64,000 nt of DNA from Puniceicoccaceae bacterium K14 (GTDB lineage Bacteria; Verrucomicrobiota; Verrucomicrobiia; Opitutales; Opitutaceae). The position numbers and the translations under genes are program-made. The stretch spans positions 56,646-120,645 of the forward strand of contig JAKYXN010000008.1 of the NCBI GenBank assembly GCA_022538095.1, written 5' to 3'. Below are positions 19,441 to 29,047 of this stretch, in pieces. Below the pieces are notes generated by a model. It did no database searches. It saw only the letters and a program-made list of their open reading frames with translations, and was not told where the DNA came from. How positions within the stretch are numbered: the first letter of the stretch is position 1; every line of letters begins with the position of its first letter.

Positions 19441-20481
19441 TCAGTTCACAAAAAGCCTAGAGATTAGGCTCTTCAACCTCGCCCCAGGTCCTGGAAACGT
19501 GCCACCTCGCTTCATCTCAAAACACCTGAGGTGTTCCGAAAATCGCTCGTCTGACTCTACAACTGATAACACCTTTCCACTGATTTCTCCCTCGTTGAGA
19601 GCTGTCCAGCGAACCGGAACCCCGTACCAAGTGAACTCGACACGCCACCCTGCTAAATCCGTCGGCAGAAAATCATTAGTCATCAATTGAGGATTTACCT
19701 GCAATAAATCAGGAATGTCGTCGAAAGGAGCTTCCACGACATACGCGATCGGCTCACTGGCGATAAACTCTTCCAAAGTACCCACTTCGCCAGAACGAAG
19801 AGCTTTCCAAAAAGAGACCGTATCAAAACCAACGAGATTCATTCCATTAAAGGTTCCATGATCGTTCTTTGATGAGAACGGTTGCTGATCGTACCATTTC
19901 TGAAATTCAGGCCCCAACCAATACGCAATTTCAAAATGCAAATGGGCACGCGACTTTGGAATTACGTAGCTTGCCGAACGTCCCATCCGAGCAATAGTTG
20001 TTCCGCCAGCTACCTTAACCCCTTCCCGAATCTTTCGATCAATCGACCTCAAGTGAGCATAAAGCGTCACTACTCCCGGGGCAATTTGAGGATGCTCTAC
20101 CACAACGTAACGACCATAGCTACTCGCATTCGCACTCGAATTAACGTAGCGAACGACGCCATCCGCAAACGAGTAGATACTATCTAAAGACTCGCCTTTT
20201 CCATCTCTAATGATAGGCTTTATATCCAGTCCCTCATGAAATCGCGTCCCATTGTTGCGAACGCATCCAAAAAACGCTGACGACGTTTTTCCCGAAACGG
20301 TTGGTTGAGCTATAGAGTCCATCCCCTTCCCTTGCAAAAAAGCGGGGTTCGGTGTTGGCCAGTAATAGCCCCCGATCTCATAGGGGGCTTCAGCGTGTGC
20401 CTGAGAGACAACAATAAACGTCGCTACCAAAAGCGAAACTCCTATGCAAAACCTATCAATCAAGTCGTTTACGAATCTCAA
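19441..20481 (-). CDS. Secreted M23-family peptidase (LytM/murein endopeptidase-like)
   Basis: 346 residues, starting with TTG, with a signal peptide (hydrophobic 13-25, cleavage after AHA). The peptidase region has the zinc-ligand pattern H-x3-D (FHEGLD), the block YGRYVVVEHP, TLYAHLRS, and the terminal HLHFE (H-x-H). All metal ligands expected of an M23 zinc peptidase are therefore present. It probably cleaves peptidoglycan cross-bridges in the periplasm. The C-terminal 140 residues are unassigned. Its start overlaps the upstream lipoprotein gene by 26 bases. Confidence 0.88.
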   Translation of the reverse strand: MRFVNDLIDRFCIGVSLLVATFIVVSQAHAEAPYEIGGYYWPTPNPAFLQGKGMDSIAQPTVSGKTSSAFFGCVRNNGTRFHEGLDIKPIIRDGKGESLDSIYSFADGVVRYVNSSANASSYGRYVVVEHPQIAPGVVTLYAHLRSIDRKIREGVKVAGGTTIARMGRSASYVIPKSRAHLHFEIAYWLGPEFQKWYDQQPFSSKNDHGTFNGMNLVGFDTVSFWKALRSGEVGTLEEFIASEPIAYVVEAPFDDIPDLLQVNPQLMTNDFLPTDLAGWRVEFTWYGVPVRWTALNEGEISGKVLSVVESDERFSEHLRCFEMKRGGTFPGPGARLKSLISRLFVN

Positions 20482-20974
20482 GGATCGTGCCTTTCATTTC
20501 CTTAGCATATTCAACCAAATCCTCTTCCGCGATTTCGGCAAAAATATAAATTGTCCCACTATCGTTTGCTCCGTCTACGCGCCTAACTCCCATTGCTTTT
20601 CCATTCACGAGCAAAACAAGGCGACGCCCTTGATTGCTGACAGATTCGCGATAAAAATCTCTAGAAGCGGCGGGCGTAAGATTAAATTGAAGACATTTTC
20701 CGTATTCCGTATCTACAGCACTGACATCCAGAATATCGTATTCAGAAATCGACGCTTCGTTTTTTACCGGAATTCGAACATCACTGATCGGCAGTATGGC
20801 CAAATTTGCATACCCTTCATTTGAAAGTTCCTCGAATACAAAGCGAGGTATCAACGCTTTCTCTGGATCAAGGCCACCATTCATCGTTGAACACCCCGCA
20901 AGCAGAAGGCAAATGAGGTTCAAAAACCAAACCCTCCTAAAAGCATCCAAACCTTTTTTTCTGAATTTAATCAT
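20456..20974 (-). CDS. Putative lipoprotein, unknown function
   Basis: 172 residues from the ATG at 20974. A basic N-terminus is followed by WFLNLICLLLAGCS, a clear lipobox ending at Cys, so it is lipid-anchored. A longer frame to 21010 would overlap the preceding gene and spoil the signal peptide. The rest is a mixed alpha/beta domain with no family I recognise. It overlaps the M23 peptidase gene by 26 bases and is therefore probably co-translated with it, suggesting an envelope role. Confidence 0.75.
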   Translation of the reverse strand: MIKFRKKGLDAFRRVWFLNLICLLLAGCSTMNGGLDPEKALIPRFVFEELSNEGYANLAILPISDVRIPVKNEASISEYDILDVSAVDTEYGKCLQFNLTPAASRDFYRESVSNQGRRLVLLVNGKAMGVRRVDGANDSGTIYIFAEIAEEDLVEYAKEMKGTILEIRKRLD

Positions 20975-20984
20975 ACGGATTATG

Positions 20985-22187
20985 TTAAGCAGGGTACACG
21001 CCTCCTTCATACACGTCCTCTACCGGAACGTTCCAATTTAATTCAGTCTCGCACACCTTCTCGGCAACCACAACGGAACACAAATGCGCAGGAGCAGACT
21101 TAAACGCCGAGTAGAATTCCATTTGAATCTCGGGTTCGATGATCGCCGGCTCCCCACTCTTAGCCTCCAAGACCTTAAAGCCTGTAGAACGGTTAAACAG
21201 CGTTCGCCACGTATCCTCAGAGTAACGCCAAAAATCAAATGGCGTTTCGTGCAATGGCCAAGCATGCGGCGCTAAAATCATGCAACGCCCCCCAAGTTTC
21301 ATCACCTTGTTCATTTCCAACGCAACCTTCCAAGGCATCGCCAGATGCTCAAAGACCGCATAGCTAATTACAACATCTACCGAATTCGCTTCGATATTCT
21401 CAGACATAGTATGGGCATCGCATACAAGGTCGACATTGTCCCCTTCGAGAGCATCAATCCCAATATAGCGATGCCCGCTCTTAAACTGACTGCGGCGGAT
21501 AACTCCTGAACGCGCTCGTGAACCAATTTCCAAAATAGTCAGTCCATCTTCCTGCGTATTCACCCAGTCGATAAACTCTCTCACCGCAACATGAGCCCGA
21601 TCTCGGTTTTTACTCTCTAGCGCAATATTCCCCAGCGTTTTCCAAGTTCCATCTTCTAGGTTAAAATGGAGGCAAACGTTATCAGAGGTCCACTGTTCTT
21701 GGACATCCAAGCAAATTTCCACCCTTAAAACATCGCCCCGTTTCTCAGTGTGAAACGACTCAATTGGCTCCGCCTCTTCATCAAGCCGATCTCCGAGTGA
21801 AATGGAGACCCCCGAAAGTGAACTAACGCCTGCAAGCTCAAACAAGCCCAAATATTTACCAAGTCTAATCTGATGGCGCAACGGTTCGATAAATTCATTC
21901 CCCTCATTGCCATCGAGTCGAATTCCCTCGCTCGTCCCGTCCTCCAAATAAAATTCGATTAGACCAGACCGGCTTCCTCCTTCGATTTCGAAAATGAAAC
22001 GACTACGATCGAACTCCTCTCCGTAAATGACCGCTAAATCTCCACTTTCGCGACCAAATCCATCAAGCTGCATTTTCTTATCACTATCCCTATAAACAAC
22101 TTTTGCAACCTTCGTACCGTACTTGAAATACCAGCCATCCAGTTTCAGACAAGAGTCAGTCTGCTCATATTGATCAATACAATGCAT
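20985..22187 (-). CDS. SAM-dependent methyltransferase with N-terminal beta-rich domain
   Basis: 400 residues from the ATG at 22187; a GTG 18 bases upstream is an alternative. The C-terminal half is a class I methyltransferase (Methyltransf_11 type): ILEIGSRARSG (motif I), YIGIDALEG (acidic end of strand 2), DVVISYAVFEHLAMPW (motif II/III) and MKLGGRCMILAPHAWP. The N-terminal 190 residues look beta-rich (LDGWYFKYGTKVAKV) and I cannot assign them. The enzyme could act on a sugar or cell-surface glycan, in view of the neighbouring envelope genes, but this is inference. Confidence 0.8.
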   Translation of the reverse strand: MHCIDQYEQTDSCLKLDGWYFKYGTKVAKVVYRDSDKKMQLDGFGRESGDLAVIYGEEFDRSRFIFEIEGGSRSGLIEFYLEDGTSEGIRLDGNEGNEFIEPLRHQIRLGKYLGLFELAGVSSLSGVSISLGDRLDEEAEPIESFHTEKRGDVLRVEICLDVQEQWTSDNVCLHFNLEDGTWKTLGNIALESKNRDRAHVAVREFIDWVNTQEDGLTILEIGSRARSGVIRRSQFKSGHRYIGIDALEGDNVDLVCDAHTMSENIEANSVDVVISYAVFEHLAMPWKVALEMNKVMKLGGRCMILAPHAWPLHETPFDFWRYSEDTWRTLFNRSTGFKVLEAKSGEPAIIEPEIQMEFYSAFKSAPAHLCSVVVAEKVCETELNWNVPVEDVYEGGVYPA

Positions 22188-22275
22188 ATTCCGAAATCCT
22201 CTCACACCCGCTTTCCCATCTGCAATGAAAAAGGCGTTTCCAGACCAACTCCATAGGTTACGTCCAGGGAGATTA

Positions 22276-23406
22276 TCAAAAAGACACGTAAAAGCGCATT
22301 AACTCTCGCCTCAACTCACTCGCCAGCCTCTCGATCAGCCTAGACTCTTGTCTGTAGTCCGACGGCGGAGACGGCCGTTTTTCACTAAACCGAGGCTTAC
22401 CGTCTTTCAAAGCTCTTCGATCTCCACTGACAACGCTTTGATGATCGGCCCAAGAGACGGATTCAAAAATTGGACCGCTGTAAACAACCGTTACTAAATC
22501 CAAGTCGTACACAGTCACATGTAGGGTGCCCCTAGAGTTCTTAGTATATTCGAAGGTATTTACCGTTGCCTTTACCTCCTTCATGATTGGTTTCGGCGGA
22601 TCGTCTTTGGTCTTACCCACTTCGACGCTTCGCTTAAAAGCCTTTCGTGTAAAATACTCTCGCTCGCGGCCAATCTCCCACGCATGCACCGAAATATTTA
22701 TAATGTGATGCGGCTCTTCAAAATGCCCCTCATAATCTACAACGTCAAAAGGGACTAGTTTTACGAATTTTCCAAGTCGCCTTCCATCTAATTCCCGATG
22801 GATATCTTCCATCAGCTTATAAAAATCGACGCCAAACGGCCGCCCCAAATCAGGTGACAAAGCCACTCGAATCGTTCCGAGGTGCAATGCATCCCGCAGC
22901 TTAGAAGCCAAATTCGCACTCTCCGGCTTAAACCCCAGTGCTCGCTCGTAGTGGTCATAAGCTGTCCGAGCGTGGTAGCGCTCGCCAAACTCCATCAACT
23001 CATCGCCCGCGATTTCCCGATCCATCGAAGCGTTCTCCTTGGACGTTTCATACTCGTCCGGGAAACGAACGACCGCCAAATTCAGACGATTCGCTCCTTC
23101 AGAAGACTCGATTGAGTCTGCCATCTCGTTCAAACTACCATAAGCTACGACCGCATTTTCCCAATGAAACGGATGCGTCGCTCGCTCCGCAGCTTCTGCC
23201 TTTTCCAGCCATTGGCTTTTCGCGAGCGGGTACGCGGTCGCTATTACCTGTTTAGCATTTTCACTCTTTGAATGCTTCGATAAATGATTCGCCGCCAAAT
23301 GCGTCGCCTGGGTGTAGTTTCCCGAATTCAAAGCCCGTTTTCCCGTGGCACATGAACTCAAGAAAACCGCTATCAGGATAATACAAATTAAAGGACAAAT
23401 TTTCAT
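22276..23406 (-). CDS. Putative lipoprotein with TPR-like N-terminus
   Basis: 376 residues. Signal IILIAVFLSSC gives a lipobox, so the mature protein is membrane-anchored. Residues about 25-80 (ALNSGNYTQATHLAANHLS) look like a TPR-type helical repeat. The later part is beta-rich with blocks such as LSPDLGRPFGVDFYKL and LHVTVYDLDLVTVVYSGPI. I recognise no family. It heads the minus-strand envelope group with the methyltransferase, lipoprotein and M23 peptidase genes. Confidence 0.72.
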   Translation of the reverse strand: MKICPLICIILIAVFLSSCATGKRALNSGNYTQATHLAANHLSKHSKSENAKQVIATAYPLAKSQWLEKAEAAERATHPFHWENAVVAYGSLNEMADSIESSEGANRLNLAVVRFPDEYETSKENASMDREIAGDELMEFGERYHARTAYDHYERALGFKPESANLASKLRDALHLGTIRVALSPDLGRPFGVDFYKLMEDIHRELDGRRLGKFVKLVPFDVVDYEGHFEEPHHIINISVHAWEIGREREYFTRKAFKRSVEVGKTKDDPPKPIMKEVKATVNTFEYTKNSRGTLHVTVYDLDLVTVVYSGPIFESVSWADHQSVVSGDRRALKDGKPRFSEKRPSPPSDYRQESRLIERLASELRRELMRFYVSF

Positions 23407-23584
23407 AAAACGCAGACTTCAATGGTCATCAACGCATGAGACGAACCCAATTGCCAAATATTCACGCAATTTGAGACAAACAGACAACGCATTTGTCACA
23501 GTGTCCCTACAAGGAATATGATTTTTAGGAAAACTAGAAAAGAAGCATTGAGCTGTCATCAATTCGAGTTAGACAACCCACAAC

Positions 23585-24253
23585 ATGTCACCGAAAAGTA
23601 CTAAGCCGCTCTTCATTATTGGAAGCCTACTGCTACTCGCTCTCGGAATTGCATCCGTAGTGCCAGCAGTCCAGCCCTATCGCGACGCTTTGCCGTATAG
23701 CTCGATTGGATTAGCCTTCCTCCTACTAATTTTCGCAATTGTTCTAAAAACATCCGCACCAGCCGAAACCACTAAAGAGGAAGCACCGCCGGAGTCAGAG
23801 CCAGAGACTCCTAAACCGGAGTCAACTATTCCGGATCTCAATGCAGTGCCGGAACAAAGCGGCGAAGTCCAAGTGGCTCAACTGCTTTCCATATTACAAG
23901 AGAAAGGACGTTTCATCGACTTCGCTATGGGCGACATATCGAGCTATTCGGACGCTCAAATCGCCGCCGCTGCTCGCTTCGTCCACCAAGGCTGCCAGGG
24001 TGTGATGAAATCTAATTTCGTCATCGAAGCCATTTCCCAAACACCCGAGAACCAAGCGATTACTCTTGAAGACAGTTTTGATCGGAACGAATTCCGTCTC
24101 GTCGGAAAGGTCGGCGACACGCCACCGTTCTCCGGAATGCTGGTTCACAAGGGTTGGAAGACAATCTCTATCAACTTACCGAAAGTTACTGGAGTCCGTG
24201 CAGAAGCCACGGATACACATATAATCGCTCCCGCTGAAGTGGAGATGAAATAA
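23585..24253 (+). CDS. DUF2760-like membrane protein
   Basis: 222 residues. Two membrane spans at about 8-28 and 39-58, a Pro/Glu-rich linker (about 60-95), then a compact domain starting VAQLLSILQEKGRFIDFAMGDIS with the block VHQGCQGVMKSNFV. This looks like the DUF2760 family, which in my recollection is found beside Hsp70-type genes in many bacteria. It starts the plus-strand trio: 68 bases separate it from the first Hsp70 gene. Its function is unknown; a membrane link for the chaperones is a guess. Confidence 0.75.
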   Translation: MSPKSTKPLFIIGSLLLLALGIASVVPAVQPYRDALPYSSIGLAFLLLIFAIVLKTSAPAETTKEEAPPESEPETPKPESTIPDLNAVPEQSGEVQVAQLLSILQEKGRFIDFAMGDISSYSDAQIAAAARFVHQGCQGVMKSNFVIEAISQTPENQAITLEDSFDRNEFRLVGKVGDTPPFSGMLVHKGWKTISINLPKVTGVRAEATDTHIIAPAEVEMK

Positions 24254-24321
24254 GGCGATTTGCCTCGCGAGAGAGAATGCGTCTCTCTCACCAAATAAAT
24301 ACATCCAAACACTAAATACAA

Positions 24322-26160
24322 ATGACTAAGAAGTATAGTCTTGGAATCGATTTAGGCACGAGCAACTCTGCCATCACAGTCGGAACGGTAGACTCCGAAT
24401 CCCTGGAGGACCTTTCCATTCTTCAGTCCGTAGGCCCTAATACGCTCGAAGAACGCTCGGGTCTACCTTCAAATATTTACATCCCAGCTGCTGAAGAATT
24501 CCCAGCGGGCGCCTTTAACCTTCCAGGCTACGAAACCAGCAATGACAATGTAATTGGAAACTTTGCCCGCGAACACGGTGCCCAAATCCCAGATCGCCTG
24601 GTCAGCTCCGCGAAGTCCTGGCTTTGCAACACGCAAATAGACCACCGCCAACCGATCCTCCCTTGGCAATCAACCAGCATTACCGACAAAATATCTCCAA
24701 TCGAAGCCTCAGGCAAGTACCTGAAACATCTTTCTTACGCTTTCAAAGCGGCCGGCCAAAAAAAGGGATCCGATTGGTCACAAGACAACACCAGTGTCGT
24801 CCTCACCGTCCCAGCCTCATTCGACGAAGTCGCTCGCTCACTAACTCATGAAGCCGCAGAAAATGCTGGCCTCGGACAAGCAACACTTATGGAAGAGCCC
24901 CAGGCCGCCTTTTACGCTTGGCTCGCTCAAGCGGGAACGGATTGGCGAAAGCACGTTAAGGCAGGGGACCTTATTCTCGTATGCGACGTTGGCGGCGGCA
25001 CTTCCGATTTTAGCTTAATCAGCGTATCCGAAAACCAAGGAGACCTAGAACTCGAGCGCGTTAGTGTTGGCGAACACCTCCTGCTTGGCGGCGACAATCT
25101 CGACCTAGCTTTAGCTCACCTCCTTCGTTACCAACTGGAGGAAGAAGGTAAAAACATCGATGAATGGCAGTTTCTCGCTCTGATTCATTCCGCACGAAAA
25201 GCCAAAGAGACCTTATTTGGAGACCTCGAACTAGCAGAAGCAGCCGTCTCTGTACCCTCGCGTGGATCGTCACTCTTTGCCGGTAGCGTATCCACGAATC
25301 TGTCACACGAATCGCTCACTCAAATCGCACTGGACGGATTCCTCCCAATTATAGGACCAGCCGAAATGCCTCAAAAACAGACCTCTGTCGGTCTACAGGA
25401 GTTCGGTTTGAGCTACGAAAGCGATCCCGTTCTGAGCAAACACCTCGCACGATTTCTCACTCGAAGCCTGCAAAATGTCAAAGCGAACGCTGCGCTAGCA
25501 ACGAAATTCGAGTCGACTGCCCTCGAGGGCACTTTCCTAAAACCAACTGCGATCCTATTTAATGGTGGCTTCTTCAACGCCTCTCCAGCGCGGGCGCGTG
25601 TATTGGAAATATTGAATCACTGGACAAAAGAAGAGGAAGTCCGCGAACTATCCGGAGCTCGCTACGACAAAGCAGTCGCCCATGGAGCCGCGTACTACGG
25701 TTTGCACAAACTCTCAGGTACCGGCATCCGCCTTAAGGCAGGAGCATCGCGCAGCTATTATATCGGTTTAGAGACTTCAACCCTGGCGATTCCAGGAATC
25801 AAACCTCCTTTGAAAGCTCTGTGCGTCGTGCCTCAAGGGATGGAAGAAGGCACCGAAGAAATCCTCGACTCCCGGGAATTCGGCTTGGTCACTGGAGAAG
25901 AAGTGACATTCCGCTTTTTCAGTTCTTCCGTGAGGTCAGGCGACGTGGTTGGTTCAATTTTGCCGAACGCAGAACATGAACTGGAAGAAACACTCGAATT
26001 GAAGACAGTCTTAACACCCATGGAAGGGACAAACAGCGGTGAGGTTGTTCCTGTAAAACTCCATGCCAAGGTAACGGAAATGGGAACGCTGGATTTGTGG
26101 ATGCAACATACCCGTTCAGAAACACGCTGGAAGCTAGAGTTCGTTGTTCGTACCGACTAA
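24322..26160 (+). CDS. Non-canonical Hsp70-family chaperone
   Basis: 612 residues. The ATPase domain is recognisable: phosphate 1 motif GIDLGTSNSAITVG at 7-20, connect and phosphate 2 motif VCDVGGGTSDFSLI near 220, and the adenosine-site block FNGGFFNASPARARVLE. The beta-sandwich region follows; the usual DnaK lid is short or absent. It is not DnaK itself: DnaK hallmarks such as GTTNSCVAV and the C-terminal EEVD/QE tail are absent. The next Hsp70 gene starts 9 bases after its stop, so the two probably act together. Confidence 0.88.
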   Translation: MTKKYSLGIDLGTSNSAITVGTVDSESLEDLSILQSVGPNTLEERSGLPSNIYIPAAEEFPAGAFNLPGYETSNDNVIGNFAREHGAQIPDRLVSSAKSWLCNTQIDHRQPILPWQSTSITDKISPIEASGKYLKHLSYAFKAAGQKKGSDWSQDNTSVVLTVPASFDEVARSLTHEAAENAGLGQATLMEEPQAAFYAWLAQAGTDWRKHVKAGDLILVCDVGGGTSDFSLISVSENQGDLELERVSVGEHLLLGGDNLDLALAHLLRYQLEEEGKNIDEWQFLALIHSARKAKETLFGDLELAEAAVSVPSRGSSLFAGSVSTNLSHESLTQIALDGFLPIIGPAEMPQKQTSVGLQEFGLSYESDPVLSKHLARFLTRSLQNVKANAALATKFESTALEGTFLKPTAILFNGGFFNASPARARVLEILNHWTKEEEVRELSGARYDKAVAHGAAYYGLHKLSGTGIRLKAGASRSYYIGLETSTLAIPGIKPPLKALCVVPQGMEEGTEEILDSREFGLVTGEEVTFRFFSSSVRSGDVVGSILPNAEHELEETLELKTVLTPMEGTNSGEVVPVKLHAKVTEMGTLDLWMQHTRSETRWKLEFVVRTD

Positions 26161-26169
26161 TTGCTTACA

Positions 26170-28971
26170 ATGCCCGCTCGCTACTTCATCGGCATAGACC
26201 TCGGAACCAGCAACTGCGCCCTTGCGTACGTTGACTCGAACGACCCCAACGCAGGAACACAAATATTCAAAATTCCGCAGTTTGAATCCTCAGATACGGT
26301 CCAGGAGAAAACAACCCTTCCTTCCTTCTGCTATTTTTTGACGGATGACGAAAACGCTTCGTTCGACAACAAGGAAAAGGAAACGTGGAGTCAGGAGACT
26401 ATTGTGGGTGCCTTCGCTCGTAATCAAGGGGCCCAGACTCCAGAGAGAACCATTTCGTCAGCCAAATCTTGGCTTTGCCACAATGGTATCGACCGAGAGA
26501 GCAAATTACTACCATGGCAAAGCAAAACGATCGTAGGTGATCGCAAACGGTCTCCAGTTGAAGCAAGTGCCGCCTACCTTGACTACCTGCGTTTTGCATG
26601 GGACCAAACAATTGGAACAAAGGACAAACAGAGTCTATTCGAGCGTCAGGATATTGTCATTACAGTGCCCGCATCCTTTGACACTATAGCGCAGAAACTA
26701 ACGCTAGATGCCGCCGAAGCGGCCAACTATCCAAGCAATACACGCATTCTAGAAGAACCCCAAGCCGCCTTTTACGCTTGGCTGGAGAAACACCCAAAAC
26801 TTGAGCAATGGAGCTCATCAATTAAGGGGATTGAAACCTCCCCCAAAATTGCCTTAGTATGCGATATTGGCGGAGGAACCTCAGATTTTAGCCTATTCGA
26901 ACTCTCAATATCGGAAAAAGAATCCCTCCCTTCGGTAAAACGTATCGCAGTAAGCAATCACATTCTTTTAGGGGGAGACAACATTGACCTTGCACTCGCC
27001 CACCTAGCCGAATCGAAACTCCAATCCGGCACTCAACTTTCCTCGCAGAACTGGAGTCAACTAACCGCGCAATGCCGCTCAATTAAAGAAAAGGTACTTT
27101 CTAGTGATGGCCAAAGCGACGAGATATTCACAATCGCTCTAACCGGAAAAGGCAGTAGTTTATTTGAGTCGACAATCACGGTCACTCTTAATCGAAATGA
27201 AATTTTCGAAATCGCTCTCGAGGGTTTTTTCCCCGTTTGCGATTGCAATGCCCAACCGGAAACCAAGACAACCGGCTTGCGAGAAATTGGGCTGCCTTAT
27301 GCCCAAGACTCTGCCATAACAAAACATCTAGCAGACTTTATTCGTCAAAGAAAAATCGATGCGATTCTTTTCAATGGCGGCACTCTAGCTGCCCCAAAGC
27401 TCCAAGAGCGTCTCAGCAAACTCATTACTGAATGGCAAAGCGGTGAAAAGCCTAGCTTACTCAAGAATGACGAATTAGATCTCGCGGTCGCCCGTGGTGC
27501 GGCCTGGCAACAAGCGGCACTAAATCGAGCAAACGCCGCTACCATTGAAGCGGGTGCCGGTCACAGCTTTTACCTGGAAGTCGCGTACACCCCCAAGCGT
27601 AAAAGGAAATCCAAGAAAGGCACGAGTGAAACTCGGTATGTTTGTATATTGCCGCAAGGAAGTCCACTTGAAGAAACTAGCCGATTGGTAGATCTAGAGT
27701 TATCCTTAAAAGTAAATACGCCAATCAAGTTTCTTTCTGCAATGTCCACCTGCCGAGAATCTGACAAAGCTGGAGAATTGATTGCTCCAAACGAGCATGA
27801 TTTTCAGAAACTCCCTTCCCTTCAAACAATGGCTCAGCTCCCACCCAGGGAGGATTTTACAAAGGATGAGAGCATTCCCATTGAAATCGAAGCGCGGCTC
27901 AATTCTCTCGGCATTCTGAGAGTCACCTGTGTAAGCATTCGCCGTATACAAGGTCGAATTCGGAGGTGGCAATTGGAATTTAACCTCAGGCAATCCACTC
28001 ACAAAACCGACAGTCGAAATACTGCCGATGGCGGAACCCAGACAAATTTATCTTCCGAAACGAAAGCCACTGCCACCACTGCGATAGCAACCGCCTTTAA
28101 ACGCAGCGAGCAGGATCATCGCCAAGCAACTGGTCTGCTGAAACAACTCGAAGAAATCACCCGACTTCCCCGTAAAGAATGGTCCACCCAAATCATTCGC
28201 TCGTTCTGGGAAGAACATAGCAGCGCCTTAACCTCTCGCGACCTCTCGGCTGAGCACGAACTAGCCTGGCTAAATATAGCAGGCTTCCTACTACGTCCGG
28301 GCTATGGACATCCGTTGGATGTATACAATATCAAAACACTTTGGTTTATCGAAGAGCTAGATCTTGCTTTCCCAAAACAAAAGGCAATTCGAGAACAGTA
28401 TTTTCTTCTCTGGCGACGCGTAGCTGGCGGCTTGGACAAGAACCAACAAGAGACCCTTTACAACAAGTGGATTGAAAAAACGCTTCAAGACACCAAGCAA
28501 TCCTATGAACCCGCTCGCATGCTAGGTGCCTTTGAGCGAATTGACACGGAAAAAAGAATCAAACTAGCGAAGCACTTTACAAATTGTATCCAGAATAGAA
28601 AGGACACGTTTGCAGATCATGCCATATGGGCTCTCGGTCGACTATTAAGCCGCGTCCCTCTGTACGGGGGCGAACAAGCTATTTTGCCGTGTTCTGTAGT
28701 GGAAGAATCTTTCAATGCTCTTCGAGAATTTGATTGGAATCAAACCAATCTACGTAACCTCCCTCAGATGTTTGTTCAAAGTGCCCGGGTAATTAATCAC
28801 CGCGACTACGATTTAGCGTCCGATCTTAGAGAAAAAATCTCAGAGAAAATCCAAGCCTCGAACGCAAAGCCAGGCACCATCGATCCACTGAAAGAGTACG
28901 TACCCATCGCCACAAAAGACATCCAACAACTCTTTGGTGAATCCCTCCCTACCGGTCTCAGCATCGGCTAA
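26170..28971 (+). CDS. Large Hsp70-family protein with DUF3731-like C-terminus
   Basis: 933 residues from the ATG at 26170 (MPARYFIGIDLGTSN). A TTG at 26161 is nine bases upstream and directly after the previous stop. N-terminal Hsp70 ATPase: GIDLGTSNCALAY at 8-20 and VCDIGGGTSDFSLFE near 230, with FNGGTLAAPKLQERL later. A charged, low-complexity linker around 617-640 leads to a long helical domain to the C-terminus (RKEWSTQIIRSFWEEHSS, FLLRPGYGHPLD) of the type annotated DUF3731 behind Hsp70. It is a chaperone-like ATPase of unknown client. No DnaJ or GrpE gene is nearby. Confidence 0.86.
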   Translation: MPARYFIGIDLGTSNCALAYVDSNDPNAGTQIFKIPQFESSDTVQEKTTLPSFCYFLTDDENASFDNKEKETWSQETIVGAFARNQGAQTPERTISSAKSWLCHNGIDRESKLLPWQSKTIVGDRKRSPVEASAAYLDYLRFAWDQTIGTKDKQSLFERQDIVITVPASFDTIAQKLTLDAAEAANYPSNTRILEEPQAAFYAWLEKHPKLEQWSSSIKGIETSPKIALVCDIGGGTSDFSLFELSISEKESLPSVKRIAVSNHILLGGDNIDLALAHLAESKLQSGTQLSSQNWSQLTAQCRSIKEKVLSSDGQSDEIFTIALTGKGSSLFESTITVTLNRNEIFEIALEGFFPVCDCNAQPETKTTGLREIGLPYAQDSAITKHLADFIRQRKIDAILFNGGTLAAPKLQERLSKLITEWQSGEKPSLLKNDELDLAVARGAAWQQAALNRANAATIEAGAGHSFYLEVAYTPKRKRKSKKGTSETRYVCILPQGSPLEETSRLVDLELSLKVNTPIKFLSAMSTCRESDKAGELIAPNEHDFQKLPSLQTMAQLPPREDFTKDESIPIEIEARLNSLGILRVTCVSIRRIQGRIRRWQLEFNLRQSTHKTDSRNTADGGTQTNLSSETKATATTAIATAFKRSEQDHRQATGLLKQLEEITRLPRKEWSTQIIRSFWEEHSSALTSRDLSAEHELAWLNIAGFLLRPGYGHPLDVYNIKTLWFIEELDLAFPKQKAIREQYFLLWRRVAGGLDKNQQETLYNKWIEKTLQDTKQSYEPARMLGAFERIDTEKRIKLAKHFTNCIQNRKDTFADHAIWALGRLLSRVPLYGGEQAILPCSVVEESFNALREFDWNQTNLRNLPQMFVQSARVINHRDYDLASDLREKISEKIQASNAKPGTIDPLKEYVPIATKDIQQLFGESLPTGLSIG

Positions 28972-28978
28972 CCCTCCT

Positions 28979-29009
28979 AGGGCTTCAGCTCGCTGAATGC
29001 CTAAGCCCT
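28979..29009. terminator. Hairpin between convergent Hsp70 and phosphatase genes
   Basis: Arms AGGGCTT (28979-28985) and AAGCCCT (29003-29009) enclose a nested perfect stem TTCAGC/GCTGAA (28984-28989 and 28992-28997). There is no good T run on either side, so termination would be weak, but the spot between converging genes fits. Confidence 0.4.
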
Positions 29010-29047
29010 TCCTACCCACTCAAGCTGAGCCTCAGAAAAAAATCACA

